A stretch of 64,000 bases of DNA from Chitinophagaceae bacterium (GCA_947454235.1 CANGIY010000016.1:38147-102146), one strand, 5' to 3'. Shown: positions 45,767-54,750, counted from the stretch's first letter. Translations and numbers: made by a program. Notes: a model not told the origin generated them from the sequence alone.

Positions 45767-46577
45767 CAGTCCGTGCCCTAACGACACGTTTATATTTGAT
45801 GCACTGGTAAATGGAAAAATAGATACCGAAGGCTGCACTTTCTCTGTGGAGCTCGAAGATGTTGCCACGCTTAACGAATGGGCTGAACAAGGAAAACTCG
45901 ATATTACAAAGCTCAGTTACTCTACCTTTTTAAAAACGGTTGATGAATACGCTTTGCTGCACAGCGGCAGTGCATTGGGTAAAGGAGTCGGACCATTGCT
46001 GATTGCTGCAAACGATATCGCGCTCAACGATTTGGTGGGTAAAAGAATTGCCATTCCCGGTTTCAACACCACCGCCAATTTACTGCTCACGCTGGCTATG
46101 CCTGACGTGAAGGATAAAACAGCCATTATATTCAGTGAAATTGAAAATGAGGTATTGAAAGGAAATTTTGATGCCGGGCTGGTGATTCACGAAAGCCGCT
46201 TCACCTATCAATCGCGCGGATTGAAAAAGCTCATGGACCTCGGCGACTGGTGGGAACAGGTGACGGGTGCAGCCATACCATTGGGTGGCATTGTAATGAA
46301 ACGCTCCTTCGAAGCAGAGAAAATTGCTCAAATCGATAGGCTCATTCGTCGAAGCATTGAATACGCATATACTCAATACCCCCACCTGAGTGAATACATT
46401 ACCTGCCATGCACAGGAAATGGAACCTTCAGTAATGCGCCAACATATTGATTTGTACGTGAACGAATACTCTATTGAGTTAGGGGAAACGGGTCGCAGGG
46501 CAATACAGACTTTATTTGAGAAGGCCGTGGCAGCAGGGCTACTCAAACACGGTATGCCTGAGCATATTTTCTATTAA
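45744..46577 (+). CDS. mqnD: 1,4-dihydroxy-6-naphthoate synthase
   Basis: 277 residues from ATG 45744 (MSHYTIGFSPCPNDTFIFDAL); an in-frame TTG 30 bases upstream lies at the -7-like element and is rejected. The N-terminal FSPCPNDTFIFDALV, then KLSYSTF, GPLLIA, GVIHESRFTYQ and a periplasmic-binding-protein-like fold identify MqnD of the futalosine menaquinone pathway. It converts cyclic de-hypoxanthine futalosine to 1,4-dihydroxy-6-naphthoate. Its promoter and first codons are duplicated 3.6 kb upstream. Confidence 0.93.
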   Translation: MSHYTIGFSPCPNDTFIFDALVNGKIDTEGCTFSVELEDVATLNEWAEQGKLDITKLSYSTFLKTVDEYALLHSGSALGKGVGPLLIAANDIALNDLVGKRIAIPGFNTTANLLLTLAMPDVKDKTAIIFSEIENEVLKGNFDAGLVIHESRFTYQSRGLKKLMDLGDWWEQVTGAAIPLGGIVMKRSFEAEKIAQIDRLIRRSIEYAYTQYPHLSEYITCHAQEMEPSVMRQHIDLYVNEYSIELGETGRRAIQTLFEKAVAAGLLKHGMPEHIFY

Positions 46578-46639
46578 TTAAAGCTCCAGGTTATGGAATT
46601 TGATGCAAACAGTATCTTTATGAAAAGATAACCATTCGC

Positions 46640-47212
46640 TTGCCTGAAACAAACGCATACAACCAACACACCGACGAGACATTGCTTGCGATGTACCGAA
46701 GTACGGGCGACAACCATTGGTTGGGCGTAGTGTTGCAGCGTTATACTGCTTTGTTGCTGGGTGTAGCTATGAAGTACCTTAAAGACAGGAATGCGGCAGA
46801 AGATGCAGTTCAGGCTGTTTTTTTACGCGCACTCACGCACTTCCCAACCGAACCGGTTCAGAACATAAAAGGTTGGCTGTACATACTAGTGCGCAACCAA
46901 TGCCTGCAAACGCTGCGCGATAAGTCGATAGAGCTACTCTCCGACACACTGCCCGACCAAACCCCTGCCGAAGAGCACGACAACACATCGTTCAATGCAC
47001 TTGATGATGAGCAAATTTGGCACGCTGTGGCACAACTCAACGAAGAGCAACGCCTTTCGGTGGAAATGTTTTACCTGAAAAAAATGAGCTATGATGAAAT
47101 TATGGTTCAAACAGGGTTTACCTTTATGCAGGTAAAAAGCTACATCCAGAACGGAAAAAGAAATCTCAAAACCATTATACTAAAACACATCAATACCTTT
47201 CATGGACGGTAA
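46640..47212 (+). CDS. ECF-type RNA polymerase sigma factor
   Basis: 190 residues from a TTG start at 46640; no ATG precedes the conserved region, and a -7-like TATCTTTA lies at about 46612. Region 2 reads LLGVAMKYLKDRNAAEDAVQAVFLRAL with DAVQ in place of DVVQ. Region 4 is LNEEQRLSVEMFYLKKMSYDEIMVQTGFTFMQVKSYIQNGKRNLK. It overlaps the next gene by 11 bases, the usual arrangement with its anti-sigma regulator. Confidence 0.92.
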   Translation: MPETNAYNQHTDETLLAMYRSTGDNHWLGVVLQRYTALLLGVAMKYLKDRNAAEDAVQAVFLRALTHFPTEPVQNIKGWLYILVRNQCLQTLRDKSIELLSDTLPDQTPAEEHDNTSFNALDDEQIWHAVAQLNEEQRLSVEMFYLKKMSYDEIMVQTGFTFMQVKSYIQNGKRNLKTIILKHINTFHGR

Positions 47213-47567
47213 TAACTACAATAAGCTCAGGGATTCCCTAACGGGTAAATCCGGTTCCCCGCTCAGCGAGGAAAAGCTATTGGCGTACATGGAGGGCAAG
47301 CTTACACCTGAAGAACGCCACGAAGTGGAACAGTGGCTGGCAGAAGACGGTTTAGAAAATGACGCTCTGGAAGGCATGCAATTACTCAACGCCACCGAAG
47401 CAAAAAGCAGTGTGCAATCCATCAACACACGCCTAAACGACGAAGTAGCTAAGGGTCGCCGCAAGCCTAAAAGAATAGGCGTTGATATGCAGACAGTCGT
47501 GGCAATAGTGCTTATACTGGTGCTGGCAATCGCAGCTTTCTTCGTGTACAAAATGCTGAAGAAATAA
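47202..47567 (+). CDS. Single-span membrane protein, probable anti-sigma factor
   Basis: 121 residues. The cytoplasmic N-terminus contains a helical segment LSEEKLLAYMEGKLTPEERHEVEQWL, typical of anti-sigma domains in Bacteroidota. Then a linker and one C-terminal transmembrane helix (TVVAIVLILVLAIAAFFVYKML). It has almost no periplasmic part. It overlaps the ECF sigma gene by 11 bases, so translation is coupled and the two probably form a sigma/anti-sigma pair. Confidence 0.85.
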   Translation: MDGNNYNKLRDSLTGKSGSPLSEEKLLAYMEGKLTPEERHEVEQWLAEDGLENDALEGMQLLNATEAKSSVQSINTRLNDEVAKGRRKPKRIGVDMQTVVAIVLILVLAIAAFFVYKMLKK

Positions 47568-47579
47568 GCAGCAACAAAA

Positions 47580-47610
47580 AAGCCGCCCTGAAATCAGAAC
47601 GGCTTCTTCT
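47580..47610. terminator. Rho-independent terminator between convergent genes
   Basis: AAGCCG-CC-CTGA-AA-TCAG-AA-CGGCTT: two short stems separated by an internal loop, with T-rich sequence on both sides. It can serve both the anti-sigma gene and leftward etfA. Confidence 0.78.
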
Positions 47611-47627
47611 ATAAGTCTTTATGGATA

Positions 47628-48605
47628 TTATCCTTGGTTCACTTTGAATTTCTTCACCGCTTCAGTGATTTTTGGTACAATTTCCATTGCATCGCCCAAA
47701 ATACCGTAATCAGCAGCTTTAAAGAATGGCGCTTCAGGGTCTTTGTTCACTACAACAATTGTTTTAGAACCGTTCACACCTGCAAGGTGTTGAATAGCAC
47801 CTGAGATACCTACTGCGATGTAAAGGTTAGGGCGGATAGTACCACCTGTTTGACCAACGTGTTCGTTGTGCGGACGCCAGTGAGAATCGGCAACCGGACG
47901 GCTACAAGCGGTAGCAGCACCCAGTTCTTTAGCCAATGCTTCAAGTACATGCCAGTTTTCAGGGCCTTTCATGCCCCTGCCACCTGATACAACCAATTCA
48001 GCTTCTGACAATGGAACGTCGCCTGATGCCTTGTTCACGCTTTTTACAGCTACTTTGAAATCGCCGTCAGAAAGACCACAATCAAAATTTTCAACGCTGG
48101 CAGTGCCACTTCCTTTGTTCACCTGGAATGTGTTTGGCATTAAACCAATCACTTTCACATCGCTGGTAATAGAAACGTTAGCAAACGCCTTACCTGAAAA
48201 TACGTTTTTCTTAACGATAAAGCCATTTGAAAGGTTAGGGTAAGCAACTGCACCGGCAACCATACCCGCCTGAAGGCGAGCCGCTACGCGTGGCAACACA
48301 GCCCTACCTGTAGTATCATGAGTACCTACAATTACTTTTGCGCTTTCTTTTTGTGCAGCTGCGGCAAGTACTTTAGCGTATGCTTTACTGCTTAGGTTAT
48401 CGAGCCTTGCATCGGTAGTATGAAGCACTTTTGTTGCGCCATAGTTACCCAGGTTAGCCATTTCGCCCGCTCCTACGCTGCCCATTGCAATGGCAGTTAC
48501 GGTTGTGCCCATATCCTGAGCAATTTTAGCGGCATATTGTACTGCTTCCAGCGACTTCTTTTTAAAAACTCCCTGAGAATGTTCCGTTAATACGAGTACA
48601 GACAT
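47628..48605 (-). CDS. etfA: Electron transfer flavoprotein subunit alpha
   Basis: 325 residues. The C-terminal FAD domain contains SGGRGMKGPENWHVLEALAKELGAA, CSRPVADSHWRPHNEHVGQTG and LYIAVGISGAIQHLAGV, diagnostic for EtfA. The N-terminal domain has HTTDARLDNLSSKAYAKVL. With EtfB it passes electrons from acyl-CoA dehydrogenases to the quinone pool. It follows etfB in the same direction (56-base gap). Confidence 0.96.
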   Translation of the reverse strand: MSVLVLTEHSQGVFKKKSLEAVQYAAKIAQDMGTTVTAIAMGSVGAGEMANLGNYGATKVLHTTDARLDNLSSKAYAKVLAAAAQKESAKVIVGTHDTTGRAVLPRVAARLQAGMVAGAVAYPNLSNGFIVKKNVFSGKAFANVSITSDVKVIGLMPNTFQVNKGSGTASVENFDCGLSDGDFKVAVKSVNKASGDVPLSEAELVVSGGRGMKGPENWHVLEALAKELGAATACSRPVADSHWRPHNEHVGQTGGTIRPNLYIAVGISGAIQHLAGVNGSKTIVVVNKDPEAPFFKAADYGILGDAMEIVPKITEAVKKFKVNQG

Positions 48606-48661
48606 TGTATAGTTGATTAACTGTTGTTAGAAAATTGGTTTGGGTGATTTTTTAGCGTGTA

Positions 48662-49405
48662 TTAGATCACTTTTGCTTCAGTGTGTAACAGATTTACGAG
48701 TTCGTCGAGGTTATCAGCCGAAATCATTTTTACACCTGTTTTAGCAGCAGGCATTTCGTAAGAAGCCACATTGCTCAAAGAAGCAGCGCCTGATGGAGCA
48801 ACTACTTTTAAAGGCTTAGTACGTGCAGCCATAATGCCCCTCATATTCGGAATACGGGCTTCAGCAACACCTTTCTGGCATGAAAGAACTACAGGCAAGC
48901 CGCAAGTATCTGTTTCTTCGCCACCGTCAATTTCACGGCTCACTTCAACAGCACCACCTGTAACATCGATTTTTGATACAAAACCTACAAAGTCCATATC
49001 AAGCAATTCAGCAACCATAGCGCCAACGCTACCATTGTTGTAATCGATTGATTCTTTACCACACAATACGAGGTCGTAACCTTGTGTCTTAGCGAAGTCA
49101 GCAATTTGTGCAGCAACCACATAAGGGTCGTTACTATCACTATCAATTCTGAAAGCTTCATCGCCACCCAATGCCAATGCTTTACGAATCACAGGCTCAA
49201 CGTCAGCTTTACCTACAGTTACAAGGTGAACCGCTGTTGCAGTACCTGCTTCTTTTAGTTCCAAAGCCCTCACGAGACCATACCACTCATCATAAGGATT
49301 GATAATCCAGGTAACACCCTGACCATTAAAAACTGTGTTGTTGTCAGTAAAGGAAATTTTGGATGTAGTATCCGGCACCTGACTAATACAAACTAATATT
49401 TTCAT
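48662..49405 (-). CDS. etfB: Electron transfer flavoprotein subunit beta
   Basis: 247 residues. MKILVCISQVPDTTSKISF opening, NPYDEWYGLVRALELKEAG, GKESIDYNNGSVGAMVAELLDMDFVGFVSKI and LPVVLSCQKGVAEARIPNMRGIMAARTKPL are EtfB signatures, including the AMP-binding segment. First gene of the etfBA operon. Confidence 0.96.
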   Translation of the reverse strand: MKILVCISQVPDTTSKISFTDNNTVFNGQGVTWIINPYDEWYGLVRALELKEAGTATAVHLVTVGKADVEPVIRKALALGGDEAFRIDSDSNDPYVVAAQIADFAKTQGYDLVLCGKESIDYNNGSVGAMVAELLDMDFVGFVSKIDVTGGAVEVSREIDGGEETDTCGLPVVLSCQKGVAEARIPNMRGIMAARTKPLKVVAPSGAASLSNVASYEMPAAKTGVKMISADNLDELVNLLHTEAKVI

Positions 49406-49579
49406 TCCAAAAATTTTGTAAAGGAAAAATTTGCTGCAAAACTAGGGAAAAAACCGCAACCTAGATAGAATACAAGCGATTAAAGCCAATAGAAATATAG
49501 GAAGAAAAATGGTGTTTCAGACTATACATCGCAATTGCAGCTATTTTTAAACAGCCTAACTCTAACACACTGAAAAATG

Positions 49580-49587
49580 TACCTTTG
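49580..49587 (+). promoter_or_regulatory. -7 promoter element of the lipoprotein gene
   Basis: TACCTTTG (exact TANNTTTG) lies 25 bases before the ATG at 49612. A possible non-ATG start at 49585 falls inside it and is rejected. Confidence 0.7.
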
Positions 49588-49611
49588 CCGCTCATAAAAA
49601 CCCATTTAACT

Positions 49612-50334
49612 ATGAAATCAAAGATTTTGGCGATTATCTCCATCGCTACATTGATGGCATCTTGCTCAAAGCCCGATAACTCTAATAACAGTAATGCAGT
49701 TAACTTCGTGGTGAACGGTATCGCCGATAAAAATGTAACCCAATATATCGATACAAGCATAGTATTGCCCTTGGGTTTTGAATATGTTTCAGGCACTCAG
49801 GAGCGCATAACGGTAACTGCAACAGTGCCTGCCGACTGTGACATCACTCCGTCTTCGTTCTCAGGTACACCAACATTTGCAACAGTATGCACCCTGCATG
49901 TACGTACAGCGGTTGCGGGCAACCTGCCGGTTACATTAAATACAACTACTGCATCGGGTGCTACTAAAAGTTTTTCATTCAATCTGGTAGCAGCCTCTAA
50001 TCCGTACTGTGCCGATGCGTATGTTGGTTCTTTTGATTACGTAGATTCAAATTTGTACGATACTGGTGGCGTTTATTCAGTTACCACCGGCACTACCAAT
50101 ATCACAAGGTCTACAACAAACCCTAATGTACTTGTCACCTCACTGGGTAACATTACCATCAATTGTAGTGACAACAATGTATCTACTGCCGCTGTTTCCA
50201 GAGCTGATGCCACTTTTGATGCAGGTACAGGCACAAGAACCAGCAACAAAATTGATGTCATCCGTGCTATTCATGTACACGACGGAGGCCCAACGTTTAA
50301 CTTGAGCGACCGTTGGCATTTTACCAGAAGGTAA
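49612..50334 (+). CDS. Lipoprotein of unknown function
   Basis: 240 residues from ATG 49612. Signal MKSKILAIISIATLMASC with lipobox MASC. The first half is a beta-sandwich-like domain (NFVVNGIADKNVTQYIDTSIVLPLGFEY, ERITVTATVPADC). The second half has Cys in YCADAYVG and ITINCSDNN and ends with a short basic tail. The C-terminal part resembles lipocalin-like hypothetical proteins, but I do not recognise it firmly. Monocistronic. Confidence 0.75.
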   Translation: MKSKILAIISIATLMASCSKPDNSNNSNAVNFVVNGIADKNVTQYIDTSIVLPLGFEYVSGTQERITVTATVPADCDITPSSFSGTPTFATVCTLHVRTAVAGNLPVTLNTTTASGATKSFSFNLVAASNPYCADAYVGSFDYVDSNLYDTGGVYSVTTGTTNITRSTTNPNVLVTSLGNITINCSDNNVSTAAVSRADATFDAGTGTRTSNKIDVIRAIHVHDGGPTFNLSDRWHFTRR

Positions 50335-50374
50335 TTGGCTGGCGTTCAAAAAGCCTGTTAAGTGTGACAGGAAG

Positions 50375-51103
50375 CTAAGCGAAAATTGATTTGCCGCTAT
50401 CGTCAACAGCCAGACCGTATACATAGGTGTACTTATCAGTGTCAATGGTCTCACCATGCACAATTCTGAATTTTTCATCAATTGCATGGAAATTATTGAC
50501 GATAAAACCATCCTGTAGCATCACGAGTAAATGAGTTATTCTCGTTGTGCCAAGGTGTATCGGTGTATTCAGGATTCCAAGCAGCGATTGGTCTTTTTTC
50601 CCGGTTTTGATCAAGTTGTTGATGGTCAATGTGATTTGACCTTCAGTTTTTAAGTCAAGGTTTTTTCCGGTATTCGTGAGTTTAATAGTCTTGCCCAGAA
50701 ATGACGAAGCTTTAAGCACATACGGCAGACCCCAAAGGAGGAAGACAAAAGTGTTGAATTGGATATCGATTTCGCCGCCTACAACATTGCCCAATTTAGT
50801 ACCCAACGTAAAAGATAGGGGTGAATATTGTCTTAAATCAAACTTAGGGTGGGTGACTATTTCCAGTGTTTGCCTGTCTAGATGTTGGGTTTGAATCACC
50901 AATGCCTGAAGACCTGCCCACACCCAAAGTACATTAGTAAAATGGCGGTTACCCTTTATGTAAAGAAATACACCTGTGAGCCCAAGCAATGAATTGAACA
51001 TGGACAGGTTGTTATGATTGGGAAAAACATAGAGGATATTGGCAACGCATATGCCTACTATAAAGTAGACAATCATAGTATCTTTACGAAGCAGGTTATT
51101 CAT
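50375..51103 (-). CDS. Membrane protein of unknown function
   Basis: 242 residues. Two or three N-terminal transmembrane helices (IVYFIVGICVANILYVF, LLGLTGVFLYI, VLWVWAGLQALVI), another hydrophobic segment near residue 120 (FNTFVFLLWGLPYVL), and a soluble C-terminal half (ITLTINNLIKTG, TRITHLLVMLQDGFIVNNF). No family recognised. It overlaps nothing and sits between a lipoprotein and a peroxidase gene. Confidence 0.68.
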   Translation of the reverse strand: MNNLLRKDTMIVYFIVGICVANILYVFPNHNNLSMFNSLLGLTGVFLYIKGNRHFTNVLWVWAGLQALVIQTQHLDRQTLEIVTHPKFDLRQYSPLSFTLGTKLGNVVGGEIDIQFNTFVFLLWGLPYVLKASSFLGKTIKLTNTGKNLDLKTEGQITLTINNLIKTGKKDQSLLGILNTPIHLGTTRITHLLVMLQDGFIVNNFHAIDEKFRIVHGETIDTDKYTYVYGLAVDDSGKSIFA

Positions 51104-51179
51104 TTTGGGGTGTGTTTATAACAACAAATTTATTCAATTTGCTGAATTTTCAATACACCACATTCTCAATAGTAAGCAA

Positions 51180-52292
51180 CTACTTTCTATACCCGTCCGT
51201 CAGAGTTTTTAAGAAAGCCACCAATGCAGTTTCTTCATCGGCGGTAAGGCGCAGGTTGCCTGTCTCTATGCTATCAACTGTTGGCAAATACTCTGCCCTC
51301 GCAATGCCTGACCCCGGTACATCACGTACATTATAGAAATGCACTACCTCTTCAAGCGTATTAAACACACCATTGTGAAAGTAGGGTGCCGTGAGGGCTA
51401 TATTGCGCAACGTCGATGTACGGAACATTCCATAGTAAGCAGGATTTTTCAGGAAGCCACCCAAACCCTTATCAACATACAATCTGCCATCGGGGTTATA
51501 CTGGCTTGGCATAGTGTAGAAAGGGTTGCTGGGATTGGCAGGAACACCATCATTGATGTAGGTAAAGTCGGTAAATAATATTTGACCGGTCTCATCATCC
51601 GGCTCAATGTTGTGACAGTTGGCGCACTTGCCTTTAGCGGTATCTTTAAATATTTGCATACCCCTGAACTCCAAATCGGTCAATTGTGCCTGCCCCTTGA
51701 GGTAATAGTCAAATTTTGATGTAAACGGACTCAAAGAATCAACGTTTTCGTACGCCGCCAAAGCGCGCGTAATATTATCAAACGCCGTTTTAGGGTCGCT
51801 TATAACACCGAACATTGCCATGTAATAGCCGTAGTTGGTAGAAGCTTTGAATTTATTCACCAGCATTTCAACCGAAGTATTACCCATTTCCAGAGGATTC
51901 AAAAACGGTTTCCCGGCTTGCTCGCTAAGCGAATTAACCCTGCCATCGAGGAACAAGCCACCTACCCACGAAGAGTCTTCATTGTCGAAAAACATAGCAG
52001 GTGTGTACTTGGCGTAAGCTATGGTCGGGGCATTGCGGTTCCCAAACAACCCTGTGACTACACCCGGAGAAACAGCAAAATGCGATGGGTCGGTAAAGCC
52101 ATTGGCAGGGGCATGACAACTCGCACACGCTTGTCCGCCGGGGTTTGAAAGTGATGTATCAAAAAATATACGCCTTCCCAGTTCTGAAAGGCGGTATTCG
52201 GTATAGTCAGTAGTACTTAAGTCTTTAGTACATGAATCAATAAAAAACACCACCAATGGCATCAGAATCAGAAGTCTCAATGCTTTCCTCAT
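51180..52292 (-). CDS. Di-heme cytochrome c peroxidase family lipoprotein
   Basis: 370 residues from the ATG at 52292, which yields the lipoprotein signal MRKALRLLILMPLVVFFIDSC; the longer frame adds nine residues without a signal. Two c-heme sites: CASCH (56-60) and CANCH (223-227). Motifs shared with MauG/CcpA peroxidases include RRIFFDTSLSNPGG, RNAPTIAYAKY, GLFLDGR and TSTLRNIALTAPYFHNG. It should reduce H2O2 using cytochrome or quinol electrons; its heme would be attached by the CcmE/CcmF system encoded at 28.5-31.5 kb. Confidence 0.92.
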   Translation of the reverse strand: MRKALRLLILMPLVVFFIDSCTKDLSTTDYTEYRLSELGRRIFFDTSLSNPGGQACASCHAPANGFTDPSHFAVSPGVVTGLFGNRNAPTIAYAKYTPAMFFDNEDSSWVGGLFLDGRVNSLSEQAGKPFLNPLEMGNTSVEMLVNKFKASTNYGYYMAMFGVISDPKTAFDNITRALAAYENVDSLSPFTSKFDYYLKGQAQLTDLEFRGMQIFKDTAKGKCANCHNIEPDDETGQILFTDFTYINDGVPANPSNPFYTMPSQYNPDGRLYVDKGLGGFLKNPAYYGMFRTSTLRNIALTAPYFHNGVFNTLEEVVHFYNVRDVPGSGIARAEYLPTVDSIETGNLRLTADEETALVAFLKTLTDGYRK

Positions 52293-52423
52293 TGTATTAC
52301 AGCAAATAAAGTTTGCCACAAAAATTAAACAACCCCACCACAGCCCCCATCAAAAGCGGGAAAATGTATTTTTAAAAATTGGAAAAATAGGAGGGTGTTT
52401 TAAACTTTTGATTTTCCCCGATC

Positions 52424-52445
52424 ATTGAGCGAAGTCGAAATCACC
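52424..52445 (+). repeat. 22-bp dispersed repeat, copy left of the AAA-DUF4276 pair
   Basis: ATTGAGCGAAGTCGAAATCACC. It matches 54381-54402 on the other side of the pair with three mismatches, in the same orientation. Confidence 0.6.
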
Positions 52446-52508
52446 AATGAACTATCCATCATGCAAGCATCCGCTTAGGAAAGAAGCCAATTACTTATTG
52501 TAGGTCTC

Positions 52509-53165
52509 TTAAAGATTTTCAAGTTTAGAAATCCAGTTGTTGAACCGAGGTGATTTTGCTCTAATTCGTGTTAAGCCAATTGCTTCGGAGATAATATCAC
52601 CATAAACTACTTTGTTATAGCCACGAATGATTCTCGTTAATCGGTGTGAGGGAGCGTCTTTTTTACTACTATTAATCATTTCAGGATTAGTATAATCAGC
52701 AAAAGTTTTTTCTAATTCTGTTTTGCCAACAATGTCTTCAACAGGAATCTGATTGTAAAAAATATCTATTTCATTGAATAGTAGACCTTCAAATTCGTGC
52801 AATTGCAAATAGGGGATAAACCTGTGTTGAAGTGCAGCGTCTATGTCATCTAACATAGACTGTTCCAATGCATTCATCCGTGCGTTTAGGTCTAAAATTG
52901 TTTGAGCCGCATACCAATTCGGGAAATTATCCTTTGCATAAACACCATAATAATCAATGAAAGTTGTGACTAGTACATTTGGTTCCGACTTTAAATGGAT
53001 TTCGATTTGTTCTTTCAGCTTGGCCCATTTTACAATACCGCCACGGGATGCCTTGATGAGCGGTGTTTGAAGAATAATGTTGTTATGCAAAAAATGAACT
53101 TGAAGATTAGTTTTTGCAAATGCCTGTTCAGTGGGCCCCTCACAAATCATAATAAGTCTTTTCAT
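52509..53165 (-). CDS. DUF4276 family (TOPRIM-like) protein
   Basis: 218 residues. MKRLIMICEGPTEQAFAK carries the TOPRIM-type glutamate (EGXTE). VLVTTFIDYYG supplies the acidic Asp pair region, and LQLHEFEGLLF and RLTRIIRGYNKVVYG are DUF4276 hallmarks. The family is thought to have nuclease-like activity. It follows the AAA ATPase by nine bases. The pair resembles AAA-plus-TOPRIM anti-phage modules such as PARIS, OLD and Gabija, though DUF4276 is a distinct family. A defence role is inferred. Confidence 0.85.
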   Translation of the reverse strand: MKRLIMICEGPTEQAFAKTNLQVHFLHNNIILQTPLIKASRGGIVKWAKLKEQIEIHLKSEPNVLVTTFIDYYGVYAKDNFPNWYAAQTILDLNARMNALEQSMLDDIDAALQHRFIPYLQLHEFEGLLFNEIDIFYNQIPVEDIVGKTELEKTFADYTNPEMINSSKKDAPSHRLTRIIRGYNKVVYGDIISEAIGLTRIRAKSPRFNNWISKLENL

Positions 53166-53174
53166 CGCTATTGA

Positions 53175-54242
53175 TTATAGATTTGGTTGACCTGTTGTTA
53201 TGATATTTCTTTTCCAGAGATCATCGATTGTGTAGTCATCAAGCCAGTCTTTTAATGATTCTGAATCGAGTCTTTTAAAATTACTTTCGCCATTAATTTG
53301 ATCAACTGTGATAATATCTTCTGCTTCAAAATGACTTATTAAATCAGTAGATTGTGTTGCCAAAATAACTTGGCATTTTTTGGCAGCGGCTAATTTAATG
53401 AGCCCGGACAGTTTAGTAATTGCGGTTGGGTGTAAACCGAGTTCAGGTTCATCAATAATAATAGTTTCAGGTAAATTAGGTTGCAAAAACAATACAGTAA
53501 GAGCTATGAAGCGGATTGTACCATCTGAAAAATCATTTACACCATAAACTGATGAGCTGTGCTTACTTTGCCACCTCAATTTGACGTTACCATTGCGTTC
53601 CAGACGAAAAAAGAAATCAAGAAAATAAGGAGCAATGCTCTGTATAGTTTTTACAATAAGGTTGTAAACCACAGGATTCTCCTCCCGAATATTATATACA
53701 AAGGCGGCTAGATTGCTGCCTTTTTCATACAAAGTAAAAATGTCATTTGAAATGTTGGATTCTTTATTGAACGGTGAATTTTCTCCGGTATCATGAAAGT
53801 GATACCTTGATAATTGATCAAGGTATTTTCTTATATATTCTGCTCTCGGTGCAGTTTGATAACGTAAGGACGACTCACTGCCAAATGAAGCGATTTGTAA
53901 CGGATTTGAATCATTAGGGTTGTCGTACCACATACCCTCGTCGGTAAAAATGAAACCGGAATTACCCTTTTTAACAGTAAATGAGTATCCGTTGGTTCCC
54001 TTGAAATACAAATGAGTTGAAATTTCAGTAGTTATTTTGTCGCCCTTGTGTAGGAATGTATCAATTCCCTTTAAAGCAACAAATTCTGTCAAATTACAGT
54101 TGTACACCTGTTTGAGAAAATCAAAGAATGACAGAAAATTACTTTTACCACTTCCGTTCGCACCAATTAAAATATTGATTGGTCTTAAATCCAAACTTAG
54201 GTCCTTGATAGACTTGTAACCCTGTATTCTGATTTTATTCAT
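53175..54242 (-). CDS. AAA family ATPase (RecF/OLD-like)
   Basis: 355 residues. Walker A GANGSGKS (27-34) follows MNKIRIQGYKSIKDLSLDL, an ABC-type ATPase N-terminus. An inserted region (about 60-230) precedes signature-like NDFSDGTIRFIAL, Walker B TIIIDEPELGLHP and ILATQSTDLISHF. This arrangement is that of AAA_15/AAA_21 ATPases partnered with TOPRIM nucleases. First gene of a two-gene unit with DUF4276. Intact active-site motifs. Confidence 0.9.
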   Translation of the reverse strand: MNKIRIQGYKSIKDLSLDLRPINILIGANGSGKSNFLSFFDFLKQVYNCNLTEFVALKGIDTFLHKGDKITTEISTHLYFKGTNGYSFTVKKGNSGFIFTDEGMWYDNPNDSNPLQIASFGSESSLRYQTAPRAEYIRKYLDQLSRYHFHDTGENSPFNKESNISNDIFTLYEKGSNLAAFVYNIREENPVVYNLIVKTIQSIAPYFLDFFFRLERNGNVKLRWQSKHSSSVYGVNDFSDGTIRFIALTVLFLQPNLPETIIIDEPELGLHPTAITKLSGLIKLAAAKKCQVILATQSTDLISHFEAEDIITVDQINGESNFKRLDSESLKDWLDDYTIDDLWKRNIITTGQPNL

Positions 54243-54377
54243 TTGATTGGTTTATTCCAAGACGAACAAGACAAATATATGCCAAAGGAACCAGATTGAA
54301 ACATCCACAATTCAAAACACAATACGTTTGCAAAGCTAGTTACTCCTATTCCAGGCTTATCGCTCGGTATTCATCTG

Positions 54378-54403
54378 GTGATTGAGCGCAGCTGAAATCA
54401 CCT
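54378..54403 (+). repeat. Repeat copy right of the AAA-DUF4276 pair
   Basis: GGTGATTGAGCG then CAGCTGAAATCACC. It forms an inverted repeat (GGTGATT / AATCACC) and matches the left copy at 52424-52445. Confidence 0.6.
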
Positions 54404-54516
54404 CACTTAATCGTAGCAGCCTACCCCAACTCAACCATCTGTGCGTTGCTACGGCGACCTTGGTGCGGCGGAGCCGAAATTATGGGCGCCTTGTCCCGAA
54501 CTCACTTCCGGATTGC

Positions 54517-54544
54517 CGCGCTTTTTTGTCAAGAAAAAAGCGCG
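54517..54544. repeat. Perfect 11-bp hairpin
   Basis: CGCGCTTTTTT, loop GTCAAG, then AAAAAAGCGCG. It could act as a terminator-like structure; no gene ends immediately before it. Confidence 0.6.
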
Positions 54545-54649
54545 AAAAAGATGTTCAGATAACACTGGTCTAAATCCTCGTAAAAGCAAACACCCCCGTT
54601 AATCTCACACCCCCGAAATCACTCCTTCGCATTTCAAAACTTTTTCTTT

Positions 54650-54657
54650 TACCTTTG
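54650..54657 (+). promoter_or_regulatory. -7 promoter element of the TPP-riboswitch transcript
   Basis: TACCTTTG, exact TANNTTTG, about 15 bases before the aptamer. Confidence 0.68.
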
Positions 54658-54668
54658 TCCCAGCAATG

Positions 54669-54750
54669 TTGCTACGGGGTGCCTTAAATACAAGGGCTGA
54701 GATCATACCCGCTGAACCTGGACCGGGTAATGCCGGTTAGGGATGTACAA
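54669..54750 (+). promoter_or_regulatory. TPP (thi-box) riboswitch
   Basis: The conserved core reads ACGGGGTGCC, then GGCTGAGATCATACCC, GCTGAACCTG, GACCGGGTAATGCCGG and TTAGGGATGTA. These match the thi-box consensus for both the pyrimidine and the pyrophosphate sensor arms. It lies 116 bases upstream of a TonB-dependent receptor, as expected for repression of thiamin uptake when TPP is abundant. Confidence 0.97.

Larger units (their letters stand above)
54243..54649. other. Intergenic region upstream of the TPP riboswitch
   Basis: About 400 bases without a credible gene. It contains the right 22-bp repeat copy (54378-54403) and the hairpin at 54517-54544. A possible decayed copy of the dispersed repeat (CTGGTCTAA near 54565) is also seen. 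Confidence 0.5.

Noticed and set aside
54382..54573. 63-codon plus-strand frame upstream of the TPP riboswitch
   Set aside because: It spans repeat and hairpin sequence and has no recognisable domain; likely a chance frame in repetitive intergenic DNA.
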